Made by a program: the position numbers and the translations under genes
In this document: in pieces, positions 11,970 to 24,300 of the stretch
How the letters are laid out: every line of letters starts with the position of its first letter
Position numbering within the stretch: the stretch's first letter is position 1
Origin: Entophlyctis helioformis
Taxonomy: Eukaryota > Chytridiomycota > Chytridiomycetes > Chytridiales > Chytriomycetaceae
DNA length: 64,000 bases
Assembly (NCBI GenBank): GCA_025526915.1
Contig: JAHLKH010000077.1
Coordinates: 51,946 to 115,945, forward strand
Direction: 5' to 3'
Notes under the pieces: generated by a model
Databases searched by the model: none
The model's input: only the letters and a program-made list of their open reading frames with translations
Told to the model about the DNA's origin: nothing

Positions 11970-12135
11970 CGTCGCTGCCATCGTGGCTGGTTGCCGTGTC
12001 CATGCTGTCCTTCATCCCAAAACGGCTGCATTACTTGGTCGATATAGTCGCCGACTGCCGCAAAGAATACGCCACTCCAGGCGTTCATTACCACATGCTT
12101 TATTGCCAAACGCTTCGTCTAGTTGGGGCGAGAGC
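11827..12135. other. Gap between X copy A and the heme lyase gene
   Basis: The 3' flank of family X up to 11969, including a TCTTCTTCTTCT stretch and CCTATAATAGATG, then about 165 bases with no recognised feature. Presumably the two 3' UTRs. Confidence 0.5.
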
Positions 12136-13159
12136 CTATCCAAAGAAGCGGCTCCACAGCTCGGACGCGCCAGCCTTGAGCCTGTCCATCACGGCCGTCG
12201 GCGAATCCAGAGCAGGCCGCACGTCGACGCCAAAGACGGGCTCGTCGACATTGCTCTGGTTCACGCCCTCGTAGTAGTCGATCACGTACCGCACGCGTGT
12301 TCCGCAGCGGTCCACCGTCCAGTCATGGCGGTCAAAAGGCCGGTCGGCTCTGTCAATCCAGCAGTCGAGCAATCGACCGATCGCAGTCAGCCAGTGAGTT
12401 GGGCATTTCGTAGCAGCACCACACAAGCCACGACGCAGCGACATACCCCATGAATGTGGTGTAGAACCACGCCTTGGGGCTCAGCTCGTCAGGCCGGCCC
12501 TGGAACTTGACGAGCTTGAGCGACTTGCAGTCGCAGTGGTACTTGGACTCCCACTTGCGGATCTCTGTCCAGCACTCCTCGTTGAGGAAGTTGTGGATGT
12601 CGACCATGACGTCGATGGCCTCCTCGGGGGCCTCCTTGCCCTTGCGCTTGAGTGCGTTGTAGAATTGCTGGCGGTCCGTATGCCGTGCAAGTCGCCGTAT
12701 GCCGCGATTGTTGTGAGCAGCGCATGCCGTTGATCATCGGTCATCGGTCAGTCGGTCAGATGCGAATTCGCGGCATTCGGCAGGCGACAGCGACAGCGAC
12801 ATCGGCAGCCAGCCAGCCAGCCGCACCTGCGGGCTTGGGTACTCCCACCGGCCGCCGTCGGCCTTGGGGATGCCCGACACCGTGCGCTCGGTCGACAGCG
12901 GCGCCGTCTGCCCGGCCGCCATGTCCTGCGACAGGTTTGGCATCATGTTGTTTGGATTGAGCGTCTGCTGGTCGCCTGCTGCTGCTCCTGCTGCTGCGCC
13001 GGCCGCCGCTCGGCCCTTGCCGGCCCACTTGCTGTGGTCGACGGGGCAGCCGTCTGCGCCGCCAGCGAGCGATGCGCCCGCGGGCAGCTGCGGGTGGTGC
13101 GACGGCATCGGCCCCGTGTACGTGGAATGGTCGACTGGGCAGCCAGAGTCGTTTGCCAT
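12136..13159 (-). CDS. CYC3: Holocytochrome c synthase (cytochrome c heme lyase)
   Basis: Attaches heme to apocytochrome c in the mitochondrial intermembrane space. Exons (minus): 13159-12827, 12667-12447 and 12349-12136; phases close and give 255 residues. Two Cys-Pro heme-regulatory motifs occur near the N-terminus ([11 protein letters not shown] and [11 protein letters not shown]). Core signatures are [41 protein letters not shown] and DVRPALDS. The start [12 protein letters not shown] was chosen because it directly precedes the first CP motif. A single gene may serve both cytochromes c and c1, as in animals; that is inference. The SET1 stop codon lies 47 bases upstream. Confidence 0.95.
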
Positions 13160-13206
13160 GATTTTTCGTTGCGATTCGTTAAGCAAGATTTATTCGTGCG
13201 CCAGCG

Positions 13207-13268
13207 TCAGTTCAACGAGCCGCGGCAGTTCTGCGCACACGCCGTCGCGGCTGTCAGTCCGCTGCACG

Positions 13269-13329
<61 letters not shown>

Positions 13330-16300
13330 GGGCCCAACATACCGCTGATCCGCACAGGCACGGAATCTTGTCCTCCTCAATCGGAAACTTGTAGTCGTAT
13401 GTGAGCTCCTCGCCCTCGTCAATCTCCCGGTTGGCGTATATGACGATCCGCTTCGTCCCGTCCACGCTGATGACCTTGGCACTGCAGTTGGGCTGCTTCG
13501 CTTGTCAGTCCCGATCCCCGCTCGCTCACTCTCCTACAAGCAACCAGCCAGCCGGCACACTCACGTCACATGCATGGTTGATGAACCGCGCAAGGTTGCC
13601 CTTCTTGGTCGCATCAATGATCGTGTCCTCGTCTATGCGGAACAGGTACGACGACCCGATACCGGACGCCTCGTACGCCTTCTCGCGCGAGTCGGCGACC
13701 TTTTGGCGGATAATCTCGCCAATGTACTCGGTGACCAGGTCGGACGCGTCGATATGCTCAGACGCAAACAGCCCCCAGTCGTGGATGGCCGACTTGGCAA
13801 ACTTGAGCCGCTTTTTGCGTGCCTTGATCTGGTTGAACGTGAGGCCGTCAAACGCCTCCAGTGCGATGCTCGCGCCGCTCGATCCCGTGCCACCTCCCGC
13901 CAAACTAGCTCCGTGTGCACCCGGCGTGCTGGACGAGAGGCCGCCAATCGACCCGATCCGCGAGCCGCTGCTATAGTGGCTGGTGCCGCCGCCAAAGCCG
14001 CGTGCACGGCCGGGCATGGACGACCCTGTTCCATGGGTAGGCGAGCGGACAAGGAAGCCAGCAAGCGACGGCACAGTCTGGCCGGGGCTTTCTAACCCGC
14101 CCGGTGTGAGTGCCTGCACCGCTTTGGCATTCGAGATCTTCTGCTGCATCTTCTCCAGATACGTGCGTGCCTGGAACGGTGTTACTCTCGCACACTGCTT
14201 GGCATCCGTGTCCGCCATGCCTGCCACCGCAGCTGCAGCAACGCCAGGCCCGTCGGGCTCGGTTGGCGCTAGCGAGTCCTCGCGACTCGTCTGCGACGTG
14301 GTGATGGTCAGCTGCAACGATGCAACTGCCCGTACTCGTGCCGACACGCCTGTCCCATTCCCGCTCGCCACCGAGTCCGTCTTGGCCATTTGTGCCAACT
14401 CGCCCGTGCCACCTGTGACTGGAACTCCAAGAACCCGCGACCTCGCTGCACGGATATCAGCGTGCAGACGCTGTTCACGCGCCGCGCGTCGTGACCGGCG
14501 GGATTCCTGTTCACGCAGAAACACGCGACGGAGGTACATGAGCTCTTCAGGCGTCGTCAATCCGATCGAGCCTGCGTCCACTGCATCGAAATCCAGGGAT
14601 GCATCGGAGCCATCGTCGGCCTCATTCGGTACGGCATCAACGTCCATGCCCTCAGGCTCGTCATCGTCATCAGAGGATGAAGAGAACACAACAGGTGTAA
14701 AGACGCGCCGCTCGCGAGGAGCCATGTGTGATGGCAGGTGATGGCTGCCGTGCGCCTGGCTGCCACTCTTGCGCTGCTTGGCTTTGGCCTTCTTGCTGCT
14801 GCTCTTGGCGGTTGATCGGCTTTTGGCTTTTGTGGGCGGCGGTAATGGCGGCACAGCGTCCGTTGCATCTGCCGCCGCTGCCCCCGTCTTGGAGTCGATC
14901 TGGACTGGCGTTGCACTCTCTGGCAGTGGCTGAGCCGGCACATCTGTGGAGTCGGCTGGCTTGGCGTCGGCAAAGGCAGGCTGTGCACCGGCCGCCGATG
15001 GCGTTGGCGATGCAAGCGGCGGCTGCACTCTCGGAGATGCAGCGTGCACCGCATCTGCCTCCTGATTGGCTGCAGCCTCGTCCACGCCTCGTTCGGCCTC
15101 GGCAACAATGACCGTGCCGCCTGGTGCGTTCTGATCACTTGCTCTCGCTGCGGCTTTGCTGTCCTTGGCACCGCCCTCGTCTTCGTCAGAATCACTCGAC
15201 GCAGACTCCAGTCCGTCGCCAACAGACGTCCCGCGCTCCGACCCGCGACTCGATGCCGCAGACTCGTTGTCCGATGCCGTGTCCATGCTCAGCAGACGAC
15301 GTCGCTTGGTCCGTGGCGACACTGCTCCCGCCAATCCAGCCGGCGGCACTGAGACCTCGCGATCGCTCGTGTCTTCGTCGCTCTCGCTGCCGTCACTCGA
15401 ATCGCCCATTGCATACCTGCCGTCTCGCCCGCGTCGCGAAACAGCGCTCCGTGCTCCATAGCCACTGCTTGCGCCACCGCGTCTCGACTGCAGCTGTGTG
15501 CGTGAACCAAACACAGGCTCAGCACCGCCACGTTTCTTGAACGACGGAAGCGCGAGCTTGCGTGTCGGACCGCCGGGCACATCGTCCGTCCCTCGCACCG
15601 GCTTTCCAGGCACAATTGGGCTTGGCATCGCAGCGACAGGCGTCCCGTTCTTGGTCTTTGCGGCGTCGACCTCATGCGATCCGCTAGCACTCGACCGACG
15701 CTGGCCATCCACTCCGCTTTCCGCCGGTTCCGTCATGCGCGCGTCGGCTGGCGCATCAACGTCCATGTCCGTCTCAATCTCATCCCTGCCATCCGCTTGA
15801 GTGATCTTTGTCGGCTTGTCATCCACGGCAACAACCGTGCTCTCGGCAGCAACCGCAGACGAAGGTGGCGCGCTGTTGCTGGTCAGCTCCATCCGCATGC
15901 GGTTGAGGAACTCTGAGACAACGCTGCCAAGCACTCGCACGCGGTAGTCTTGCTCGACTGCGCCAGCAAGGCCGTCCATGAGGAGCCCGGTCACATCAGC
16001 GATGATGAGCGCATCAGCAGGAAGGGCTGGCCGACCGCCACCGTCGTGTGAGTCACGGTACGGATGCGGGCGTAACGAGTCGTAGCGGTCGTACGGTGGC
16101 GGCGGCGGTGGTGGTGGGTACGGTCCTCTCAAATCACGTCGATGCAACGACGATGGCGGCACTGGAGCATATCCGTGTGGCGGAGGCGATCGCCGGCGGT
16201 CAGGTGGTAGGGTGTCCGGTCGGCCGTCATAGTCGTATCGGCCTGGTGGTCCACGGGACTGCAACGGCGGTGGCGGTAATCGCCGTCCACGGTCGCGGTC

Positions 16301-18385
16301 TCGGTCTGCCCAGTACGGTTCACGGTCACGATCGCGGTCGCGGTCCCGGTCAGATGGTGGATACCGTCCATCGTACGGCAGTGATGACGAAGAGGTCGGA
16401 GGTGGCGGTGGCGGCAGACCGCGGTAACGGTCTGATACTGGAGGAGGAGGGCCATACGGCCTGCCGTAATCGCGTCGTGGCGGACTGATGGATCGGCTAC
16501 GAGACCTGTACCGTCCACGAAGCGCACCAGCACCAGGACCGCCAGGCCCTTGCGAGTGTGGGCCGCCATGCGGTTGCGGGTGGTGCCTGTCAAGCAACAG
16601 GGGTTGCGTTGGCACGGTCCGGACACGGCCAGGACTCGTACTGTCGCGATCAGCAAGGTGTCCGCGACGCAGCGGCCGACCTGCACCGCCTGGACTTGGG
16701 CTGCGACTGAGACGCCGACCTCCAGCCATCCCAAGTCCCGGTCTGGTGTAGGATGGCCGGCCACGGCTGCGCGACCGCGACCGTGACCGCGACCGTGATG
16801 ACGAGAGAGACCGAGACCGAGAGCGAGAATGGGAGCGGGAGCGCGACCGGCTCATGCTGCGTGACATGCTGCGTCGCGATCGGCTGCGGCTACGGCTGTG
16901 ACGATGTGCTGGCCGACCTCGGTACGCAGCACCGACATAGTCCGCGGGGCTGCGTGACCGCGGGCGTAACCTGCGGTCGGCGTATTTGTCGCTGCGCCGA
17001 AGATCGTCATACGGCGGCTGTGCTTGGAGATGCGGCTGTGATTGCATGGGCATTAATGCCGATGTGGGCGGCTGCTGGGGTAATAAAGAACGGCGTGAAT
17101 CGCTGTCGTGGCTGCGGGCAGATGGATCGCGAGACATGTGTACGGGATCAGCTGGCCGTCGCAGCTGTGAAGGCGGCAGGTCGTACGGATCGCGGTTCCG
17201 ATCCCGGTCGCTGCGACTGGCATAATGCAACGGCGGCGCTGGTGGTTGAGCGCTGTATCGCCTGTCGTCGTCGTAGGGACCAGATCGTAACGGCGGCGGC
17301 GAGAGCCTTCCCGGCGGTAAACCCAACGGTCGCGAAGCTGCTGCAGATGCGGATAACGGCATGGATGGCGGGATGCGGGGCGAATATGGCGCGGAAGACG
17401 CTGGTAACGGCGATCGCCTGTTGGGGTCAGGCACGAACACTGGATCGTGCACGGGCCGCTTTCCTTCCGTCAGCTCTAAAAAGCGAGTGCCTGTCCAGCG
17501 GATGCAGCTGGTCAGCGTCTGTGCAAAGCACCCGAGCCTCACATCACAGACAGATGCACGGACCGTCGGGATCAAAGTCGACGCGAACGAGCGAGCCATG
17601 CACATGGACGGCGTCCAAGTCAACGACAGCGCGGCAGGCGGCATTTCCGGCCTGTGCGGCATCGCCCGCATAGGTGATGGTGGCGACCAGATCCGAAGAA
17701 GCCTGCGCTCGCAACAGCCGCATGTCCAGGATCTGCCCAAAGCGGCCAAACAGCGAGCGCAGATGCTGGTCGTCGGCCGAGTCTCCAATGTGCGTGACGA
17801 GGATGGTGGGCGGATGGGGGAGGCCGATTGAGTGTGAATCAAACTGGCGAGGGAGCAGAGTGTCAGCTGGCGTGCGCTTCTATGTGTGCTTATAGGTGCT
17901 TGCCTCGAAGACGGAGCGGCGGATGCCGTGGACGGGCAGCGACCGCTTGTTGATGCCACACGAGAAATAGGCGGGCACGTCACGACGAGGATCCGATACG
18001 AGCGTCTGTCGGTGGTGGTGGTGGAGGTGGAGGTGGTGGTAGTGGTGGTGGTGGTGGAGGTGGAGGTGGTGGTAGTGGTGGTGGTGGTGGTGAGCACATG
18101 CAGTTGAGCAGATACGCAGGTGAGCAGATACGCAGATGCGCACCGGACGGGCGGCCTCGACAGCGTCGTCAATGTCCTCGAGCAGCGGCGGGCCGTGGGC
18201 CAGCACCGGTAGCTTGAGGCCCTGCTCGCGGGCGGCGGCCGGGTCCAGGAACGGGTCGAGCACCACGCGCCAGTCCCGCAGCGTCTCTGTGTCTGGCGTG
18301 CGAGCGCAGATGTGAGTGTGTGAGCGAGCGTCTATGTGTGTCTGCGTCTATGTGTGCGTCTATGTGTCTGCACGCACGCACCCAT
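13207..18385 (-). CDS. SET1: SET1/COMPASS histone H3-K4 methyltransferase
   Basis: Catalytic subunit of COMPASS; methylates H3 Lys4 at active promoters. Exons (minus): 18385-18382, 18286-18144, 18005-17904, 17843-17560, 17507-13565, 13492-13343 and 13230-13207; phases close and give 1,549 residues. The first coding exon is only ATG plus G, completed as [17 protein letters not shown], which matches the SETD1 N-terminus. An RRM follows ([20 protein letters not shown]). The centre is disordered, with long Arg-Ser and Asp-Arg repeats and acidic clusters. An n-SET region leads to the SET domain ([37 protein letters not shown]) and post-SET Cys cluster (CLCGSANCRGSLN). Intron 3 uses a GC donor (GAG|GCAAGC). 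The last intron contains a GT repeat. Confidence 0.93.
13270..13326. repeat. CA/GT dinucleotide repeat in the last SET1 intron
   Basis: About 28 AC units, read as GT repeats on the gene strand, between the exon ending CLCGSA and the final 24-base exon. Confidence 0.9.
18009..18095. repeat. GGT/GGA trinucleotide repeat in a SET1 intron
   Basis: Two imperfect arrays of GGTGGTGGAGGTGGAGGT form most of the intron between SET1 coding exons 2 and 3, ending at the CGACAG acceptor. Confidence 0.85.
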
Positions 18386-18522
18386 TGGCTGTTGCTGCGT
18401 TCAACGTCCAATGTTCGATTCCCAACGACGGGAAAACCAGATTCATTCTCGGCGTCTGTTTCGAGCACAAGGCTGCCAGCCAACGCAGGCCAGCAAGCCA
18501 GCAAGCCAACAAGCAAGCAGGC

Positions 18523-21500
18523 CTAAGGACACCGCAGATGCGAGCGCGCCTTGTCCAGAATCTCCTTTTCGATCTTGGGATACTCGGGCACCCGCGCAAT
18601 CACCTTGTGGCACACGTCGATCGCATCCACAAACCGCTTCGCCTTGAGGTAGTTGAACGCAAGCTTGAATCCCGTCGCCGCGTTCGTCTCGTGCTCGAGT
18701 TTCCACGCCATCGCGTAGTGCTCCGCTGCGTCCTTGTACGCCGACTCTTTCTCCATGATGAACCCAAGGTACTCGTGCGCTTTGGCGCTCGACTTGTTGG
18801 CGGCTGTGACGCGCTTGAGGAGGTCGGTCGCCAGGTCGTACTTGCCGCCTTGGATGTAAATGTCTGCGAGGAGCAGCCAACAACGCTCGAGATCGTCGCC
18901 CGTGTCGCTTGTCCACTCGGTTTTCGAGACGCGCTTGAGCTGGTTGCGTGCACGCGGCGGCTGTTTAAGCAGCATGAACCCAACAGACGTGCCCTTTGCC
19001 GCAAGTGTCAGCTGCGGCTTCTGTTCGCCTCGACTCGGCGCAGAGTGTCGGCATACTGCGGCTGCTTACATAGATGGCCGGAACATAGTCGCGCTCGACG
19101 TTCAGGATGTCCATGAGAATGGCAATCGCACGCTCGATCTCTGCCTTTTGCCGTGTCGCCATCAACGCATGGCATTCCAGAACCTGCGTCTTGAGCGACT
19201 TGGGATTCTGCGGCAGCTCCTGCCAACCCCCATACATTCGGGTTACTTTACCATCCTGCCTATCCCCCGCAGCATCGCATCGACACACACCTTGATCAGC
19301 TTGTCGGCCGTCAGAATGCCAAGAAGCTCTGTCTCGCCCTGGCCATCCTTGCCCTTGCTCTTGCTGTCTGCTGCTGCCACTTCCATGGCCTCGCCACCAA
19401 AAATCTCGTTATCGGGGTTGAGGTACAGCTCAATCAGGTTATGCAGAGCCCGTTCGCCCCACACCGCGTCACGGCGGCACACGAGAAACTCCTTGAGCGC
19501 CTCCTCCGTGTTGTTCATGTGTCTGTTGGGTTCCCGCATGAGCACCATCCTGCGGCCTCCATCTGCACCAAAAAGCAAGCGCGCACCTGTGAAACAGACC
19601 ACGACAGTAGTGGTACCCTGGGTTCATCTTGGCTTTCTTGGACGCTCGTTCGGCAGCCCCAAACATCCCCTCCACCTCTTCCAGCGTCGCGTTGCGTCGC
19701 GCCAGATCAATCAGCTTGGCTAGAGCTTCGAAATGCAGCGGGTTCTTGTCGAGCAGCTGCTTGAAATGGAACATGGCCTGCTGATACGTGCCTTTGCGGA
19801 ACATCAGATCGGCCATCATGAGCGTGGCGTCGTCGGAGGCGATGTCCGCTTTAAGCATAGACGAGAGATGCGTCTGTGCGGATTGGTGGTCGTTCTTCTT
19901 GAGGAACACTTCGGCGAGAGAGATCATTGCCTTGCGGCGTGGATATTGGTGGATGCATGAGTGCATACATGGATACGTGTCAGCAGACGATGGAACAATA
20001 GCGGGATCTGCAGTGGCGTACCTTGCGTTGCGTGCTGTCGTGCTGGATGGCTTCGTTGTAAAAGGAGATCGCACGCTCGAGATCCTTCATGCTGGATTGG
20101 GCAATCTCTGCCAGCTCGAAGCACACGTTGGCGAGCATCGCAGGCGGATTGGCTTCTTCACTTGGCGCATCGCCCGTAAGCAGACTGGCAAGTGTCGTGT
20201 AAGCTGGTTGGCTCTTGCGGCACGGAAAACTGCCAAACTCACCGTTGCAGGCCTTCGCGCGCACTCATGTACGAGTTAAAGGCCTTGTCCTGCTTTCCAG
20301 TTCCCTTGTACACCTGTGCCATCAGGCTGTGGAACTTGGCGTCCATCAGAATGACGTTCTTCTCATCCACTGTTCATCACCGGCACGCATTGTTAGCCCT
20401 GCCACAAGCACCAGCCGCATGCCATGCTGCTCGGTCACGTACCTGCAGGGTGATCAAGTGCCGCAATAATGGCACGCTCAGCCTCCTCGTACCGCTTGAG
20501 CTTCATCAACAGCTCCGCAAGATCAAGACGCAGCGACAGTGCGATGCTTGATCCACTCTCGAGTGCCGCCTCATAGTACGCAATCGCCTGCCATGCATGC
20601 GTGCATGAGAAGCATGGACAAGAATGTAAAGCAATGCAATGAACACCTTACCCTGTTGTAGTCGTGTGTCTTGAGCAGGGCTTTGCCAATCTTGCGGGCA
20701 AGAGCGCTGTTGTCGGGGTTGGCGGTAAGCGCCGACTGGTACACCGAAATTGCTTGCTCGGGCTACCCGTCCAACCACGCAGCCAGTCGCACAGTCAGTC
20801 ATCCAGCCCATCTGCCATCCTTTGCAGCGTGCCCTACTCACTTCTTGGATATTCATGTACGCGTCGCCAAGCAGCAGACAGCTCTCGACGGTCGGATGCC
20901 GCTCAACAATCTCCGAGTAACACCGCGCATAGCTCTTGCGGTCGTTCTTGTACTTGAGGTACACGTCCGCCATACGGGACTTTGCGTCCAGATAGTATGG
21001 CTGGTCTGGCCGCACCGAGCCAAGAATATTCAGGCCAGTCTCAATGTCGCCTTTGGCGATCGATGTCTCGGCGTTGGCGATGATGATGCGCGGCTCTTCT
21101 GGCGTGCCGGTAAAGACTCGGAGCGCCTCTTGCATGGCACGCGTTGCGTCGTGCTGGTTGGTTGAGGGTGTTAATGGCGTGCTGTGTGCCAGCTTGCGCG
21201 AGTGAGCTGTGGCTGCCACTTACTGTCGACTTTTGTTTGGTGTAGACATCGACCATTTCGAGGTACAGGGATGCCAGTTGAGCGAGTGTTGGCACCTTGT
21301 CGGACTCGGCCTGCGTCTGTCCTGCCAATGTACCAGATCCCAACTTGGCGATCCCTGCCGTGTACGATGCATGTCAGTTTGCTGTAAATAGGACACCGAC
21401 TCGAAAGGCTCACCGCCGGTTTTGGTTAGCTCGCGCACGGCTGGAAGCGTCATGGCCGTCTTGAGGACCGACAGGGCCTCGTCAAAGGATCCTTGCAGCT

Positions 21501-24043
21501 TGAGAGCGCGTGCCTTGAGCAAGTGAAACACGGGCTTGTGGCGGATCTCGAAATCATAGCTGAGCGCCATCTCCAGCGACGCAATGGCTGGCTTGAACGA
21601 ATCGTTGGACATGTGGACTTCTGCCATCAGCAAATGAGCCTGCAGTGATCGTACAGTGCATCCGCGTGTTAACAGCATGATCGAGCAAGATGGGTAGCAT
21701 GCATGCACTGCATGCACCGAACCTTGGAGTTGGACTCGTTCAGCCTAATGCAGCTTGATAGGGCAATCTCGGTTGCAATCTTGTCGCCCAGTAGCATCTT
21801 GGCTTTGGCAAGATAATAGAGGGATTCTGTCGATCCTGGAACAATCCTGCAAATGACTTGCAACAGATCTTGCACGATCCTCAGCACGGGCTGCAGTGCC
21901 ATGTCTGCCATCGCATCAGGTCGATCAGTGCCAGCACAACATACTGATGCCAGCCAGGCAAACATTCACCACTCACTGTCCCTGCTACCATCCGTAACGC
22001 AATGCTCCATGTAATCCTTGACGATGTCAAGCAGGAAATCCGGGTTCACGTCCACATAGTACTCGAAGCTGAGTGACTTGGAGTTTACGACGAGCAGCTG
22101 CAGCTCGACGGCTTCTTTAAGGTACTGGAGCCGCTTGTGCGAGTCTGAGCGTTTTTTCCACACAAGGACCGAGTTGAGGTACGCGATTTCGGCTGAGCGG
22201 CCCATGGACTTTTGGAGCTCGTTGAAAATGTCGAGCTGCTCTTGGGCAGCCTCGTACTCGCCTGCAAAGATTTGGCAGCGGATGATGCCTTTTCGGATGG
22301 AATCGAGTCGAATGTCAGGCACGAGCCGTGGCTGGGTTTGGTCGGGGTTGGTGGGATTGGCACAAACCTTCAAGTGCGCGGACATTGTGAGCATCGAGCG
22401 ATGCAGCAGCGTTGTAGCATTCACGCGCACGACCCGTCTGGCCTGCAGAGCGATCATGTCCACGAGATCAGCATTCATGAGAGCATCAATGCATCAATGC
22501 GTGTACGCACCTTGCAGGAACATGACGAGGCCAAGCTCGTTGTGGTAGTCGCTGTTGGACGACTTGAGCGACACGGCCTTTTCAATGAGTTTCTGGCACT
22601 GGTCAAGCACACTGCCGTGAATGTCTTGTTAGTCATGTGCGGCCTGTCAAGTCCCATGACAAGACCCAAGAGTCACGCAACGTACGCCAGCTGTCGGTTG
22701 GCTAGCCGGATGAATGGCCGTGCAACCGAATAGAACAAGCGATCATTGCGCGGCTCGACACGCAACAGTGTCTGGTACAGTGTCGCCAAGTAGCTAGGAG
22801 CCATCTTGGCGCCACCCTCACGGCACACTTCGTTGAGCGTCACCATGCACAGCGCATCTATATTGTCGGGCGACATGGCCAGCACCTGCTGGGCGGACTC
22901 GAGCACCTGGTCCCACGACGCCAGTTCAAGAAACAGCGTCATGCGCTCGACATAGGCAGGGATGAACTGCTGGTAGTAGACCACGAGCTGCGTGGCGATA
23001 TCGACTGCTGCAGAGAGCTGGCGACGCTGTTTGCGCAGGTAGTACATGCGTCCCATCATGGCCTGTAGTGCAGATGCTCATTTCACGTCAGCCGACCATT
23101 GCGGGTTGGGTTTGTGCATTCACGCAGTCAACGCTACGAACTTCAATCTCGCGTGGATTCTTGTCGAGAGCCTTGTCAAACCACGCGCTGCTCTTGATGG
23201 CCGTTGACTCGGACCCGCTGGTGAGCTCGATCCACCCAAGGTACACATACGCCTGCGCCAAGTTGGCGTTTGTGCGTATGGCTGCCTTGAACTGCTCTTT
23301 GGCAAGGTCGGGACGGCCCGCGTGCAAATGCAAGAGTCCAGCAAGCACATTGGCTCGCTCGGTGATGGTGGTTGTTGACGACGCGATGGTCAGTTTAGCC
23401 TGCAGCTCGTCGATGGCCTCGCGGTCTGAAGAAACAAAACGGCCGTGAGCAAGTTGGCGCAGGTGATTGAGCGGCTAGGTAGGTGCAGCGGCGCTTACCG
23501 ACAAGCTTGCAGTTCTCGTGGGCGTAGATGGCTGCCAGCGGATATGCCAGCACCATGTCACGCTTCTCTTGCAGCTGTTCGAGGTCGCGGATGGCCTCGG
23601 TTGCCTTTTCTGTGTTGGCAGGCACAGACATTGCGGATGTGCGTGTCAGTAAGGTGGTATCTGGCACGTTGAGTAAACAGCAGGCTTGCCTTGCTTGATG
23701 AGGGCGAAAGCGCGCCAGAACATGAGAGTGGGCTCTGCCAGCTTCTTCTTGAGCTTGGCATCACAGTACGACAGCACATGCTGGTACAGCTCACGGCGCA
23801 AGTAGTAGTTTATCTTTGTTGTTGCGACGGCGTGCAGAGTGGTGTTGGTTCATGGCGTGTTGTGAGCGGCATGCGACACACACGGACAGTGGCGCGGGCA
23901 ATGCGGGCAGAGTGGCGGGCATAGGGGGATGAGGACGGGGATGAGCCGCAGCATGGCGCAATACAGGGCAGGATGTGCTCATGGCAGTGAAGGGCGGCGG
24001 CCAGCACGCTTACCACTGCCTGGTCCTCCTCGAGCGTCGACAT
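18523..24043 (-). CDS. IFT139: IFT139 / TTC21B, intraflagellar transport complex A subunit
   Basis: TPR-repeat subunit of IFT-A, which drives retrograde transport in the flagellum. Many exons; the first (24043-24014) encodes [10 protein letters not shown], followed by [19 protein letters not shown]. Matches to TTC21B run the full length in order, e.g. [47 protein letters not shown] and [19 protein letters not shown]. The C-terminus [20 protein letters not shown] ... KARSHLRCP is nearly the family end. Introns are short with regular GT-AG borders; not every junction was checked base by base, so only the span is given. Divergent from the Rho GTPase gene, 257 bases away. Its presence implies zoospores or another flagellated stage. 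Confidence 0.93.
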
Positions 24044-24300
24044 GGCCGTGTGGTCGACTCTGCTTGAATCTGGGCAAAAGCTACACGCGTGTCGCAGGTG
24101 GCTCATTCGCGTCGGGGTTTGGTTTGGCGGCCATGGCGCAGCAGCATTCGAACAGGCTCGTCGGCTGGATGGCGCGGGCACTTCCTCGCCATCGCCGCCC
24201 GTCCCGCCCGCCCCGCCCGCCTCGGCCGACCTGATATTTCAGCGTCCTCCTCTCCTGTTTTCCGTCGGCAGAGCAGAAAGCAACACAAACCACACGAGCA
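24044..24300. promoter_or_regulatory. Shared divergent promoter region, IFT139 / Rho GTPase
   Basis: 257 bases separate the two start codons, so both 5' UTRs and promoters must lie here or overlap the genes. It contains a C-rich tract (CCGCCCGTCCCGCCCGCCCC). No specific factor site can be assigned. Confidence 0.4.

Noticed and set aside
12781..12830. Short regularly spaced repeats as a CRISPR array
   Set aside because: The CCAG, GACT, ATCC and GGT arrays are simple microsatellites without spacers, in a eukaryotic genome.
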